Under the pieces are notes generated by a model. It searched no databases, was not told the DNA's origin, and saw nothing but the letters and a program-made list of their open reading frames with translations. A stretch of 25,072 nt of DNA. Source: JAICIG01 sp035532215 (GTDB lineage: Bacteria; Planctomycetota; Planctomycetia; Pirellulales; JAICIG01). Shown here one piece after another: positions 15,837 to 23,264 of this stretch. Position numbers and translations under genes: made by a program. The stretch spans positions 1 to 25,072 of the forward strand of contig DATKRK010000119.1 in the NCBI GenBank assembly GCA_035532215.1, in the 5' to 3' direction. Positions within the stretch are counted from its first letter, which is position 1, and each line of letters starts with the position of its first letter.

Positions 15837-16772
15837 ATGCCCGACTATCGCTCGCTCGCCCCGCTCGCCGACGCCGCGCCCGCCACGCAACTCGCCTTCA
15901 CCGAAGGCCCGGCCGTCGACGCCGCGGGCAACGTCTACTTCTCCGACATCGAAAACAACCGCATCTTGAAGCTCGCCCCCGACGGCACGCGCAGCGTGTT
16001 CCGCGAGCCGAGCCGCCGTACGAACGGCCAGACCTTCGACCGCGAAGGGCGCTTGCTGCACTGCGAAGGCGCCGAGTTCGGCCCTGGCGGCGGGCGCCGC
16101 GTGACGCGCACCGATCTGGCGGCCGGCGAGTACGCGGTGCTTACCGACCGCTACGAGGGCCAGCGTTACAATTCGCCCAACGATCTTTGCGTCGATGGCC
16201 GCGGCCGGATTTATTTCACCGACCCTTGCTACGGCGACCGCTCGCAAATGGAAATGTCGGTCGAAGGCGTGTACCGCATCGATCTCGACGGCCGCGTGAC
16301 GCGAATTCTCGCTCAGCCGGCCGTCGAACGCCCCAACGGCCTGGCGGTCACGCAAGACTCGCGCAAGCTGTACGTCGTCGATAGTTGCCCGATGCCCGGC
16401 GGCGCCCGCAAGATTTGGGCCTTCGATCTCGACGAGTCGGGCCAGCCCTCGAACCAGCGGCTGGTTTACGACTTCGCCCCAGGGCGCGGCGGCGACGGCA
16501 TGCGGCTCGACATGGCCGGCAATCTCTACGTGGCCGCCGGCATCCATCGCCCGCGGCACGCCCACGAGACGGCCGACGTGCCGCCGGGCATCTACAAGCT
16601 ATCGCCCTCGGGCGAGTTGCTGGGAAGAATCCCCATCGACGAAGACGTGCTCACGAATCTCGCCTTCGGCGGCCCCGACGGCCGCACGCTCTACATCACC
16701 GCCGGCAAAACGTTGTTCACGGCCAAAGTCGATGTGCCCGGGCAAGTCGCGTTTCCGAAATGGAGGGAGTAG
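15837..16772 (+). CDS. SMP-30 / gluconolactonase-like protein, 311 aa
   Basis: This is a six-bladed propeller of the SMP-30/gluconolactonase/LRE type. Motifs include FTEGPAVDAAGNVYFSDIEN near the start (metal-ligand Glu in the EGP), NSPNDLCVDGRGRIYFTDP in the middle (the conserved Asn and ND metal site), ERPNGLAVTQDSRKLYVVDS and GGDGMRLDMAGNLYVAA (the conserved Asp). These are the family metal-binding positions, so lactone hydrolysis is plausible. ATG 15837 is preferred, with GGAG 11 bases before it and immediate homology. An in-frame ATG at 15759 would add 26 unlike residues that do not form a signal peptide, so the protein is probably cytoplasmic. The substrate is unknown. Confidence 0.88.
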   Translation: MPDYRSLAPLADAAPATQLAFTEGPAVDAAGNVYFSDIENNRILKLAPDGTRSVFREPSRRTNGQTFDREGRLLHCEGAEFGPGGGRRVTRTDLAAGEYAVLTDRYEGQRYNSPNDLCVDGRGRIYFTDPCYGDRSQMEMSVEGVYRIDLDGRVTRILAQPAVERPNGLAVTQDSRKLYVVDSCPMPGGARKIWAFDLDESGQPSNQRLVYDFAPGRGGDGMRLDMAGNLYVAAGIHRPRHAHETADVPPGIYKLSPSGELLGRIPIDEDVLTNLAFGGPDGRTLYITAGKTLFTAKVDVPGQVAFPKWRE

Positions 16773-16844
16773 GGCGTGGGGAGCAGGGAGTAGAGTAGGG
16801 AGTAAGGTTTCCGGAGTGTTCGACTCAAAGTCGCTTTACGAAGC

Positions 16845-16907
16845 TCACGCGGAGACGCGGAGACGCGGAGGGCAGAGATGAAAAAGATTCTCCGCGCCTC
16901 CGCGTGA
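16845..16907. repeat. ACGCGGAG tandem octamers inside a 19-bp inverted repeat
   Basis: Three perfect ACGCGGAG units run at 16847-16870. The arms 16845-16863 and 16889-16907 are inverted repeats of 19 bases with a single mismatch, around a 25-base loop. The structure lies 40 bases before the serpin start, in the 174-base gap after the SMP-30 gene. It could terminate the SMP-30 transcript or sit in the serpin leader. The unit resembles 6971-7010. Confidence 0.75.
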
Positions 16908-16946
16908 CCACATTCAACGTGAGTCTCGAAATCAGAGGATGAAGCC

Positions 16947-17816
16947 ATGTTCGCTAGCCGCCTTAAACTTGGAGCACTTGCCGTCGCCACGATCTTCTGC
17001 ACGGCCTGCGGCGCCAGCACTGGCGCCGAACCAGCGCGAAAGGTCCCTGTAAAGCCTGCCAAGAACATCAAGCTGGAGGTCACTGCTGACGTTCGCGCCG
17101 TAGCCCGCTCGGGCAACGAGCTCGCTTTCGATCTCTACGGGCGGCTGCGCGAAACGCAGGGCAATTTGTTTTTCTCGCCGGCGAGCATTTCGACGGCGTT
17201 GGCCATGGTTTATGCCGGCGCCCGCGGCGACACCGAAATCCAGATGGCCCGCACGCTGCACTTCGAATTGCCCGACGAGCGTCTGCTGGCCGGCTTCGCC
17301 ACGTTTAGCCAGGCGCTCAATAGCGGCGGCAAGAACTACCAACTGACGATGGCCAACCGCCTGTGGGGGCAGAAATCGTATGCGTTTCGGCCTAAGTATC
17401 TCGAGATCACGCGCGAACAGTTCGGCGCCGAATTGGCGACGCTCGACTTCGCCCGCTCGGAAGCGGCACGGCAGACGATCAATCGTTGGATCGAGCAACA
17501 GACCAACGACAAGATCGCCGATCTCATCGCGCCGGGCGCCTTAAACGCCATGACGCGGCTCGTGCTGACCAACGCCATCTACTTCAAAGGCGCCTGGCGG
17601 CACGAGTTCTGGAAGAATGCGACCGCAGCCGCCCCGTTTCACCTCTCCAAGCAAAAGGACGTTCAGGCGCCGCTGATGCACCAGGTTGAAGATTTTCCTT
17701 ACGCCGAAACCGACGAGGCGCAAATCGTCGCCTTGCCCTATTACGGCGGCGATCTGTCGCTCGTCGTGCTGTTGCCTAAAGAAATCGACGGGCTGAAAAA
17801 ACTCGAAGCTGATTGA
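16947..17816 (+). pseudogene. Serpin, N-terminal part, ending at a frameshift
   Basis: The start is ATG 16947, with AGAGGA 7 bases upstream. The signal sequence is MFASRLKLGALAVATIFCTA followed by CGAST; the Cys context (C-T-A-C) is only a weak lipobox. From about residue 50 the serpin fold is clear: GNELAFDLYGRLRETQGNLF, SPASISTALAMVYAGARGDT, MANRLWGQ, and VLTNAIYFKGAWRHEFW, the classic NAIYFKGxW signature. The frame ends with GLKKLEAD and TGA at 17814-17816, in the middle of the fold, and the rest continues in another frame (17813-18214). Serpins are suicide inhibitors of serine or cysteine proteases. This piece alone (289 aa) lacks the reactive loop and could not inhibit. It is a pseudogene, a sequence error, or half of a split protein. 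Confidence 0.85.
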
Positions 17817-18214
17817 CGACCGAGAACCTAGAGCAGTGGACTTCGCACATGCGCGAATTCAAGGTGCAAATCTGGCTGCCCAAGTTCAAAACGACTTCGG
17901 AATTCTCGCTGGCCGAAACGCTGCGCTCGCTCGGCATGACGCTCGCGTTCAGCGAACAGGCCGATCTTTCCGGCATTTCAGCGGCCGAAGATCTGTACGT
18001 CTCCGCGGTGATCCACAAGTCTTACATCGACGTCAACGAACTCGGCACGGAAGCCGCCGCCGCCACCGCTGTGGCGGTGGGAGCCGCCGTGGAAGTCGGC
18101 AAGCCGGAAGAGCCCGTCGTCTTTCGGGCCGACCATCCGTTCGTCTATCTGATTCGCGACCACCGCACCGGCTCGATTCTTTTTCTTGGCCGCTTGCTCG
18201 AACCGGGGAAATAG
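17813..18214 (+). pseudogene. Serpin, C-terminal part with reactive-centre loop
   Basis: The frame opens at TTG 17813, overlapping the upstream TGA (TTGA), and continues the serpin fold without a gap: KKLEAD joins LTTENLEQW. It encodes IWLPKFKTTSEFSLAETLRS, the conserved IHKSYIDVNELGTEAAAATA, and the C-terminal VFRADHPFVYLIRDHRTGSI then LFLGRLLEPGK. The hinge E76-L-G78-T79-E-A-A-A-A-T is what inhibitory serpins have (small residues at P12-P9), so the ancestral protein was probably an active protease inhibitor. The loop centre is Ala/Val-rich (VAVGAAVEVG), hinting at elastase-like targets, but the P1 residue cannot be fixed. No strong ribosome site precedes the TTG. Confidence 0.85.
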
Positions 18215-18551
18215 ATCGTCGAAGCCTCCACTGAGCCAGAGCACTAATGCCGTCAGGAGGATAAAGTTGAACCGGGAGTCGAGGGGGCAGAACCTTCAAC
18301 CCCGCGTGTCTGTCCAAGACGGCTTACGGCACAGGTCAACTTCGCAAAACGACCGAACTATCCTATTTGCTGCAATCGTCGTATATCGCCCAATCGAATA
18401 TCTGGCGACATTGTCTTGAGAGTCGCCAGTTTTCTGGGGTATATTTTCGCGATATGACGATCCGGCGTTTTGCGGCGTCGGTCGGAGCGATCACGATCGC
18501 TTCGACGTTCTCTGATGGGTGAAGAAGGCAATTCGTACAAGGAGTTGTCCG
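18215..18551 (+). promoter_or_regulatory. Gene-free gap with a likely promoter at 18416-18445
   Basis: No convincing gene lies between the serpin remnant and the winged-helix gene. A locally AT-rich patch holds TTGAGA (18416-18421) and TATATT (18440-18445) with an 18-base spacer, a fair sigma-70-type promoter. It would leave a leader of about 100 bases before ATG 18552. Nothing else was recognised in the gap. Confidence 0.4.
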
Positions 18552-18773
18552 ATGGCTACGGCAGGCATGGTCTGCGGCGTTGAACACATTGGCGAGACTG
18601 CCGGCGACGTGTGGCGATTGTTGGACGTTAAGGGGCCGCTGAGCATGGCCCAAATCGTCAAACAACTCGACGCCCCTCGCGACTTGGTCATGATGGCCTT
18701 GGGCTGGCTGGCTCGCGAAGAAAAGATTTCGGTCGATAACGATTCGCGGACCCGCACGGTCTCGTTGCGGTAA
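18552..18773 (+). CDS. Winged helix-turn-helix protein, DUF2582-like, 73 aa
   Basis: ATG 18552 has a perfect AAGGAG 7 bases upstream. The sequence fits the small winged-helix DUF2582 family in length and layout: a short start with IGETAGDVWRLLDVKGPLSM, a recognition-type helix region AQIVKQLDAPRDLVMMALGW, and the conserved LAREEKISVDN wing. The family is presumed to bind DNA, but targets are unknown. It is a single-gene unit with its own promoter candidate, facing the DUF456 gene across a perfect inverted repeat. Cytoplasmic; the family call is good, the regulatory role is inferred. Confidence 0.82.
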   Translation: MATAGMVCGVEHIGETAGDVWRLLDVKGPLSMAQIVKQLDAPRDLVMMALGWLAREEKISVDNDSRTRTVSLR

Positions 18774-18796
18774 CGCGGACTTTTCGCTGGCCCATA

Positions 18797-18848
18797 CCAA
18801 CCCGAAGCGTTAGCGAGAAAGCTCTCCCTCGCTAACGCTTCGGGTTGG
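18797..18848. terminator. Perfect 21-bp inverted repeat between convergent genes
   Basis: The arms 18797-18817 (CCAACCCGAAGCGTTAGCGA plus G) and 18828-18848 are exact reverse complements around a 10-base loop. It starts 23 bases after the winged-helix stop and ends 15 bases from the DUF456 stop, the right place for a two-way terminator. There is no T-run on either side. The sequence also looks like a known type of planctomycete intergenic repeat, so it may be a mobile repeat serving as terminator. Confidence 0.75.
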
Positions 18849-18863
18849 GGTTGAGGCGCCGGC

Positions 18864-19400
18864 TCAGAATAGCGCGGCCGCCAGCGCTATCGCCGCCATA
18901 GCGGAGGCGATGGTCGTCTTGGCGATCGTCCCGAGAAACCGGCCCCAAAAAGCGGCTTGGCCTACTTTCCAGGTCTCCCCGAGCGTTCGCCCTTTCCAGG
19001 CCTCTCCCAGCATCGCGCCTGACAGCGCCCCTAAGCTGGCGCCGAGCACCGCCCCAATGACCGAGCCAACGAGCGGGATCGGAATTGCCGTCCCCGCCGT
19101 GGCGCCCAGAATGGCGCCGATCACCGACCCCCCAATGGCGAGCACGGCGCCGCGTTTGCTCCCGCCGACTCTCGCGGCGCCGACGGCGCCGGCCGCAAAT
19201 TCCAACAACTCCGCCAAGACCGCCAGCCCCAACAGCACGCCGACCGTAGTCCAGCTTACGTCGTACGGACTTTTCTGGGAAAAGTAGGCGTAGACGGCCG
19301 TCGCGCCGACCATCAGCCAAACTCCCGGCAGGCTGAGCAGGGTCATCAGCCAGCCGGCCACGATCGCTATAAACAAAAGCGCCAATTCCAGGTAAATCAC
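18864..19400 (-). CDS. DUF456 membrane protein, 178 aa
   Basis: GTG 19400 is chosen because the product then starts VIYLELALLFIAIVAGWLMT with LLSLPGVWLM, the usual opening of DUF456 proteins. The frame is open to a TTG at 19457, which would add a charged stretch unlike the family. The protein has three or four membrane segments, with a Gly-zipper-like centre (GGSVIGAILGATAGTAIPIP, VGSVIGAVLGASLGALSGAM) and a conserved LLEFAAG..GA..GGSKRGA segment. DUF456 proteins are inner-membrane proteins of unknown function. The gene follows CorA on the same strand by 84 bases and may share its transcript. Confidence 0.85.
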   Translation of the reverse strand: MIYLELALLFIAIVAGWLMTLLSLPGVWLMVGATAVYAYFSQKSPYDVSWTTVGVLLGLAVLAELLEFAAGAVGAARVGGSKRGAVLAIGGSVIGAILGATAGTAIPIPLVGSVIGAVLGASLGALSGAMLGEAWKGRTLGETWKVGQAAFWGRFLGTIAKTTIASAMAAIALAAALF

Positions 19401-19484
19401 GCCAGGCCGCCTCGAGCGGATCAGTCGATGGGAAGTAACTTGGAATAAGCGCTGCAATGCTTGACACGCAAACTCGCCCGGCGG

Positions 19485-20651
19485 TCATTCGCCGCCGTTC
19501 GGCGATTCTTGGCTCGTTTGGGCGGCGTCGGCTGCTCGCTTCTCCGGCGTCAGGCCGCCCAGCCAGCCGCGCCGGCGAAAGAACAACAGCATGCCGATCG
19601 TCGTGGCGGCCATCAACGCCAACGCGAACGGATAGCCCCAGCGCCAGCCCAATTCGGGCATGTTGAATTGCGAGACGTTCGGATCGAAGTTCATCCCGTA
19701 CAAGCCGGTGATGAATCCCAGCGGCATGAACAGCGTGGCGATGATCGTCAGCACGCGCATCACCTCGTTCATGCGCGTGCTCAGGCTCGACAGGTAAAGG
19801 TCGGTCAAATCGGCGCCCAATTCGCGATAGGTTTCGACCATGTCGATGATCTGCACGACGTGGTCGTAGCAGTCGCGGAGGTGAATGCGAGTTTCGTCGT
19901 CGAACAGCGGCGAGACGTCGCGGTACAGCGAGTTGAGCGCCTCGCGCAACGGCCAGACGGCGCGCCGCAGCGTGCGCAGATCGTGTTTGGCGTCGTGGAC
20001 TTCGGAAATCGACTGCTTGCTGGGAAAATCGATGACGGCGTCCTCCAGGGCGTCCATCCGCTCGCCGAACGTTTCGATCAAGGGAAAGTAAGCGTCGACG
20101 GCGGCGTCCAACAATGCGTACGCCAAATAGCCCGACCCCGAGCTGCGGATGCGGCCCGCCGCGCCTCGCAGATTGACGCGCACGGACTCGAACACGTCGC
20201 CGGGATCTTCGAGGAACGTCAGCACGAATTTCGGTCCCACGAACATGCTGACCTGCTCGGTTTCCAAGTGGGAATTGACGCCGTACGGCATGCGCACGAC
20301 GATGAACGCCTGCTGGCCGTACTGTTCGACTTTCGCCCGCTGGTGGACCTGAACGACGTCCTCCATGGCCAAAGGGTGCAATTGAAAGACGCCGCCCAGC
20401 CGGCGAATCGTATCTTCGTGGCCGACGCCTTCCACGTTGATCCAGGTGACGGCGAATTTCTGCAGCAACTCGCCGATCGCGCTGAACTCGTCGAGTTCGA
20501 GTTCTTCGAAGTCGTCGGGTCCGTAGGCAATGGCGCGCACCTTGGGCGCCGCCGCCTGCGGATCGAGCGCGAATTCGCCCGGCGGCGCTCCGGGCTTCGC
20601 ATATTGGCGGAACTGGGGCCTGCGCCGCCGGCGTCGGTGGTGTTTCGTCAT
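19485..20651 (-). CDS. corA: CorA-type magnesium/cobalt transporter, 388 aa
   Basis: The start at 20651 (MTKHHRRRRRRPQF) is preceded only by weak ribosome-site sequence. The N-terminal cytoplasmic part has TWINVEGVGHEDTIRRLGGV and HPLAMEDVVQVHQRAKVEQY, both typical of CorA. A long helical stalk follows (for example LRDCYDHVVQIIDMVETYRE). Near the C-terminus lie TM1 (VMRVLTIIATLFMPLGFITG), the signature YGMNF and the external loop MPELGWRWGYP, then TM2 (FALALMAATTIGMLLFFRRR). GMN and the MPEL loop form the selectivity mouth of the pentameric channel. Length and layout are full and intact. The protein imports Mg2+ (or Co2+/Ni2+) at the inner membrane. Confidence 0.95.
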   Translation of the reverse strand: MTKHHRRRRRRPQFRQYAKPGAPPGEFALDPQAAAPKVRAIAYGPDDFEELELDEFSAIGELLQKFAVTWINVEGVGHEDTIRRLGGVFQLHPLAMEDVVQVHQRAKVEQYGQQAFIVVRMPYGVNSHLETEQVSMFVGPKFVLTFLEDPGDVFESVRVNLRGAAGRIRSSGSGYLAYALLDAAVDAYFPLIETFGERMDALEDAVIDFPSKQSISEVHDAKHDLRTLRRAVWPLREALNSLYRDVSPLFDDETRIHLRDCYDHVVQIIDMVETYRELGADLTDLYLSSLSTRMNEVMRVLTIIATLFMPLGFITGLYGMNFDPNVSQFNMPELGWRWGYPFALALMAATTIGMLLFFRRRGWLGGLTPEKRAADAAQTSQESPNGGE

Positions 20652-20734
20652 GACGCTAAGCCGATTCGCTCTTGACGCTGGCGCAAATGAATCGCCGCCA
20701 AGCAAGAAATGGATCGACGTAGAGCGCTTTCGAG

Positions 20735-20947
20735 CTAAATCGGCGTCACCGACGCGGCGCGTGGCCCCTTGCCCTTGGGCCCTCCGCCGCCATCTACGGT
20801 GTATTCAACGCGCTGCCCTTCCGTCAGGTTGTCGAATTGGTGATCGGCAACCGTCGAATGATGGAAGAACACGTCGCTTCCGTCTTGCGTCTGGATGAAC
20901 CCGAACCCTTTGTCCAAGACTAATTTCTTGATCGTGCCCTGCGACAT
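20735..20947 (-). CDS. Cold-shock-domain protein, 70 aa
   Basis: The start at 20947 is preceded by AAGGAG on the minus strand. The product MSQGTIKKLVLDKGFGFIQT is a single CspA-type cold-shock domain. It carries RNP1 (KGFGFI), RNP2 (DVFFHHS) and the LTEGQRVEYTVDGGGGPKGK region before the closing PRAASVTPI. Such proteins bind single-stranded RNA or DNA and act as RNA chaperones in the cytoplasm. The Gly-rich GGGGPKGKGP loop matches the longer variant common outside enterobacteria. It may be cold-inducible or constitutive; the leader shows no clear cold box. Confidence 0.95.
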   Translation of the reverse strand: MSQGTIKKLVLDKGFGFIQTQDGSDVFFHHSTVADHQFDNLTEGQRVEYTVDGGGGPKGKGPRAASVTPI

Positions 20948-21236
20948 CTCGCCACTCCTTTTCACGCAAACACAACGCTATGAAGTGGGTGTACACCAGC
21001 GTCCACCCCGTGCCGCGGCCGCCCTGCCCCCCCGTGGCAACTAGTTCAATTAGCCTAGGAAAGTTGCCGGCGATTCGCAAGCAAATTTTGGCGGCGATTT
21101 CACGCTAATCTTGCCCAGCGCGGCCTTCGGCCGCAACCAACGAGACCGCTTGTAGGTCGAGCATTGATATCGGAACCATCGCGCATAACGGTCTCGGCCA
21201 GCGCCCATGCGCCGCCGCGTCGATGCCACTGCTTGA

Positions 21237-21422
21237 GGTGGATTTTCCGAGGCATGGCTCCGATGTCCAAAGGCGTGATCGACGCGGTCGAAGCCTCGCA
21301 CCCCTAGGCGAGCCGGAGGCGTCAGCCTCCGAGTCAAACCGGATCGCACCCGGAGGCTGACGCCTCCGGCTCGCCGAGCAAGGCCGCCGTCTCGAAAGCC
21401 TTTGGACATCGGAGCCATGCCT
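21237..21422. repeat. Nested inverted-repeat element
   Basis: Outer arms 21250-21274 and 21398-21422 are exact 25-base inverted repeats. Inner arms 21307-21331 and 21351-21375 are exact 25-base inverted repeats around a 19-base loop. Each inner arm is itself a small hairpin (GGAGGC, GTCA, GCCTCC). The left outer arm plus 13 further bases also occurs at 2202-2239 (36 of 38 identical). The whole could fold into a large cruciform or RNA stem. Confidence 0.9.
21307..21375. repeat. Inner palindrome of the nested element
   Basis: Two exact 25-base arms surround AGTCAAACCGGATCGCACC. Each arm has its own GGAGGC-GTCA-GCCTCC hairpin. The same unit, with a compensatory A-T to G-C change, is at 5091-5115 inside the NPCBM gene. 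Confidence 0.9.
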
Positions 21423-21432
21423 TTTAAAATCC

Positions 21433-21451
21433 CGTCCGGCGAAGCCGGACG
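21433..21451. repeat. GTCCGGC hairpin
   Basis: CGTCCGGC, GAA and GCCGGACG form a perfect 8-bp stem just after the nested element. It has no T-run. It may belong to the same repeat cluster. Confidence 0.6.
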
Positions 21452-21609
21452 CGCCCCTTGAATCCTTGGCAGCGCCGGCGTGGACCGCACATGGGCCGCG
21501 GTCGCGGTGCAAAATCTTCGCTGGCCGCAAAGAAATGCAACGTTTGTATCACGGGGGCCTTGGGACGAAGAAAGCTTCCTTGGTCACGCCCGTTTTTTGC
21601 GGCGCGTCA

Positions 21610-23208
21610 TCAATTGCTCGAAACCGGGTTCCCGTCGTTGCGCAGCAACAGCCGCCGCCACGTTTCGGCCTCGAGCGATTTCTTCAGCATTCGCACGGAA
21701 CCGTCGCAAAACAGCGTTGGAACCATGCCGTTTTCATCGAAGCCGAAGCCTTTCACGGGCTGTTCGGCGTCGTAAGGCAAGTCGTCGGGCTTGGTCCAAA
21801 CCACGGCGTGCTCGGCGTCGGATTCGACGACCAGAATCGTATTGCTCGTGCCGTCGGTAACTTGCTGAATCTTGATGCCTTCGCGGCCTTGGAACATGGT
21901 TCCGATCCGGTCTTTGACCGGCGCCCCGGCGCTGCCGCCAAGCGCCACCACGATTCGGCCGCCATCTCCCGTTACGCCAACCAGGCACGTCTTCGTCGGC
22001 TCGTCGGGCGACCAGTTCCGCGAACGATACGTTTCCGGCATCCGCTCAATGAGTTTGCGGTTGTGTTCGCTGTCCCACGGCTCGTCGAGATGAAATTCCT
22101 TGTACAGCGGCGCCTGATCGAGAAACGGCAGGATATGAACCCGCCAGCTCAGCAGCGGCTTGCCGTCGGGGCTATAGCTGGCCGCGGCGGGGAATGTTTT
22201 GTAGACGTCGTGATAATTGTGGAACGCCAACCCGATTTGTTTGAGGTGGCCGATCGCCCGGTTTCGCTGCGCCTGCTTCTGCGCTTCGACGCCTGCCGTT
22301 TGCAATAGCTCCGCCAGCGGGCCCAACGCCAGGCTGTCCTTTTCCAAGGTCAACTGCAAGCGGTCTCCCTTGATTTCCGGCGCCAACCGCACGGCAATCT
22401 CTTCGAATTGGGGAACAATCTTTGCGACGCGCGCATCGCGGCCGATCAACTTCAACACCGCCAGCCACTTGTCGTGCAAAGCCGCCGCCGCCTCGCGGTC
22501 CTGCGATTGCATTACGAGCCTGAGCCTCGGCTGTGGAGTGAGATCGATGCCCGCCGCCGCCCACATGGCGCCGCGCGTCACCACTTTGGTCGAACCGCCG
22601 CCGACTTCGGCCGGCAACGTCGGCAAGAGTTCTTCGATGACTCGGCGGTTGTCGGCCGTGGGCAGCAGCAACAACTGGACGGCCGAATCGCCCGCCGCCG
22701 CGAACGCCCTGGCAATTTCAGGCCGCGCCGCCGGAGACTGCCTCTTGATCCGCTCGAGCGTTTTTTTATCGCCGGCGAACAAGGCCTTGCCCACGTGCTC
22801 GATGGTTTCGACGTGCAACTCGCCGTGCCATTGCTCCAGGCTCGAGGCATCTGCGCCCGCGGCCAGCGGAAATACGAAAAACGGCGGGTGCGGCACGTCG
22901 GCCAGGCTGGCCACGAGATAGACTTCTTTGACGCCCGAATCGACCAGGTGCTCAGCCATCGGCCGCAAGTACTCGACCGCGGGCGCCAGCAGCTTTTCGC
23001 TCCCCGGCGCCAATAGGGCCGCTTGCTTGAGCAATTGATCGAAATCGAGTCGCGTCAGATCGACGCGCGCCAGGCCGATCGTCTGTTCGTCGACGAACGG
23101 CGCAATTGCGTTGGCCCGATGATCTCCTACGAGTTGGGTCTGCGCTTGCGCCGCATCGGCGCCCGACAACATCAAGCCTAAAGTGCAAAGAACGGAATAT
23201 CGCATCAT
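21610..23208 (-). CDS. Exported DUF1559-domain protein with large N-terminal domain, 532 aa
   Basis: The start at 23208 has AGGAG 8 bases upstream. Residues 1-23 are a Sec signal peptide (MMRYSVLCTLGLMLSGADAA, then QAQ). Residues ~30-300 form a mixed domain of unknown family. Residues ~315-400 hold the DUF1559 core of planctomycetes (RNRAIGHLKQIGLAFHNYHD, FPAAASYSPDGKPLLSWRVH, ILPFLDQAPLYKEFHLDEPW). The C-terminus carries FCDGSVRML. Typical DUF1559 proteins have a pilin-like N-terminal methylation motif and an H-X9-DG ending. Here there is a cleavable signal peptide instead, and E492 stands where the His should be. It is probably a periplasmic protein; the role is unknown. It lies 56 bases downstream of the next gene on the same strand, so co-transcription is likely. 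Confidence 0.85.
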   Translation of the reverse strand: MMRYSVLCTLGLMLSGADAAQAQTQLVGDHRANAIAPFVDEQTIGLARVDLTRLDFDQLLKQAALLAPGSEKLLAPAVEYLRPMAEHLVDSGVKEVYLVASLADVPHPPFFVFPLAAGADASSLEQWHGELHVETIEHVGKALFAGDKKTLERIKRQSPAARPEIARAFAAAGDSAVQLLLLPTADNRRVIEELLPTLPAEVGGGSTKVVTRGAMWAAAGIDLTPQPRLRLVMQSQDREAAAALHDKWLAVLKLIGRDARVAKIVPQFEEIAVRLAPEIKGDRLQLTLEKDSLALGPLAELLQTAGVEAQKQAQRNRAIGHLKQIGLAFHNYHDVYKTFPAAASYSPDGKPLLSWRVHILPFLDQAPLYKEFHLDEPWDSEHNRKLIERMPETYRSRNWSPDEPTKTCLVGVTGDGGRIVVALGGSAGAPVKDRIGTMFQGREGIKIQQVTDGTSNTILVVESDAEHAVVWTKPDDLPYDAEQPVKGFGFDENGMVPTLFCDGSVRMLKKSLEAETWRRLLLRNDGNPVSSN

Positions 23209-23264
23209 CGGTCATCTCCTGAAAGAAGTTTTTCTTTGTAGCGGCGATTGCTCAACGGCCGGCC

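Larger units (their letters stand above)
20948..21609. other. 660-base gene-free region rich in palindromes
   Basis: No gene with a ribosome site or recognisable product lies between the cold-shock gene and the DUF1559 gene. The region holds the nested palindrome at 21237-21422, a hairpin at 21433-21451 and a small CGGCC/GGCCG hairpin near 21121-21133. Short open frames here only translate repeat DNA. Confidence 0.7.

Noticed and set aside
16947..17010. Serpin as a lipoprotein
   Set aside because: The Cys is preceded by C-T-A rather than a Leu-Ala-Gly-like lipobox. Ordinary signal-peptide cleavage is as likely.
17790..17820. Programmed -1 frameshift in the serpin
   Set aside because: The permitted window (17811-17815) has no X-XXY-YYZ slippery heptamer, and the A-run at 17794-17801 lies upstream of a stop in the target frame.
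18186..18419. 77-aa open frame after the serpin
   Set aside because: It overlaps the serpin end, has no ribosome site, and its composition gives no protein-like features.
19461..20675. Long + strand open frame (404 aa) opposite corA
   Set aside because: It is antisense to an unmistakable CorA with GMN motif. High GC makes long antisense frames common.
21237..21422. CRISPR array
   Set aside because: The repeats are inverted and nested, not regularly spaced direct repeats with spacers, and no cas genes are near.
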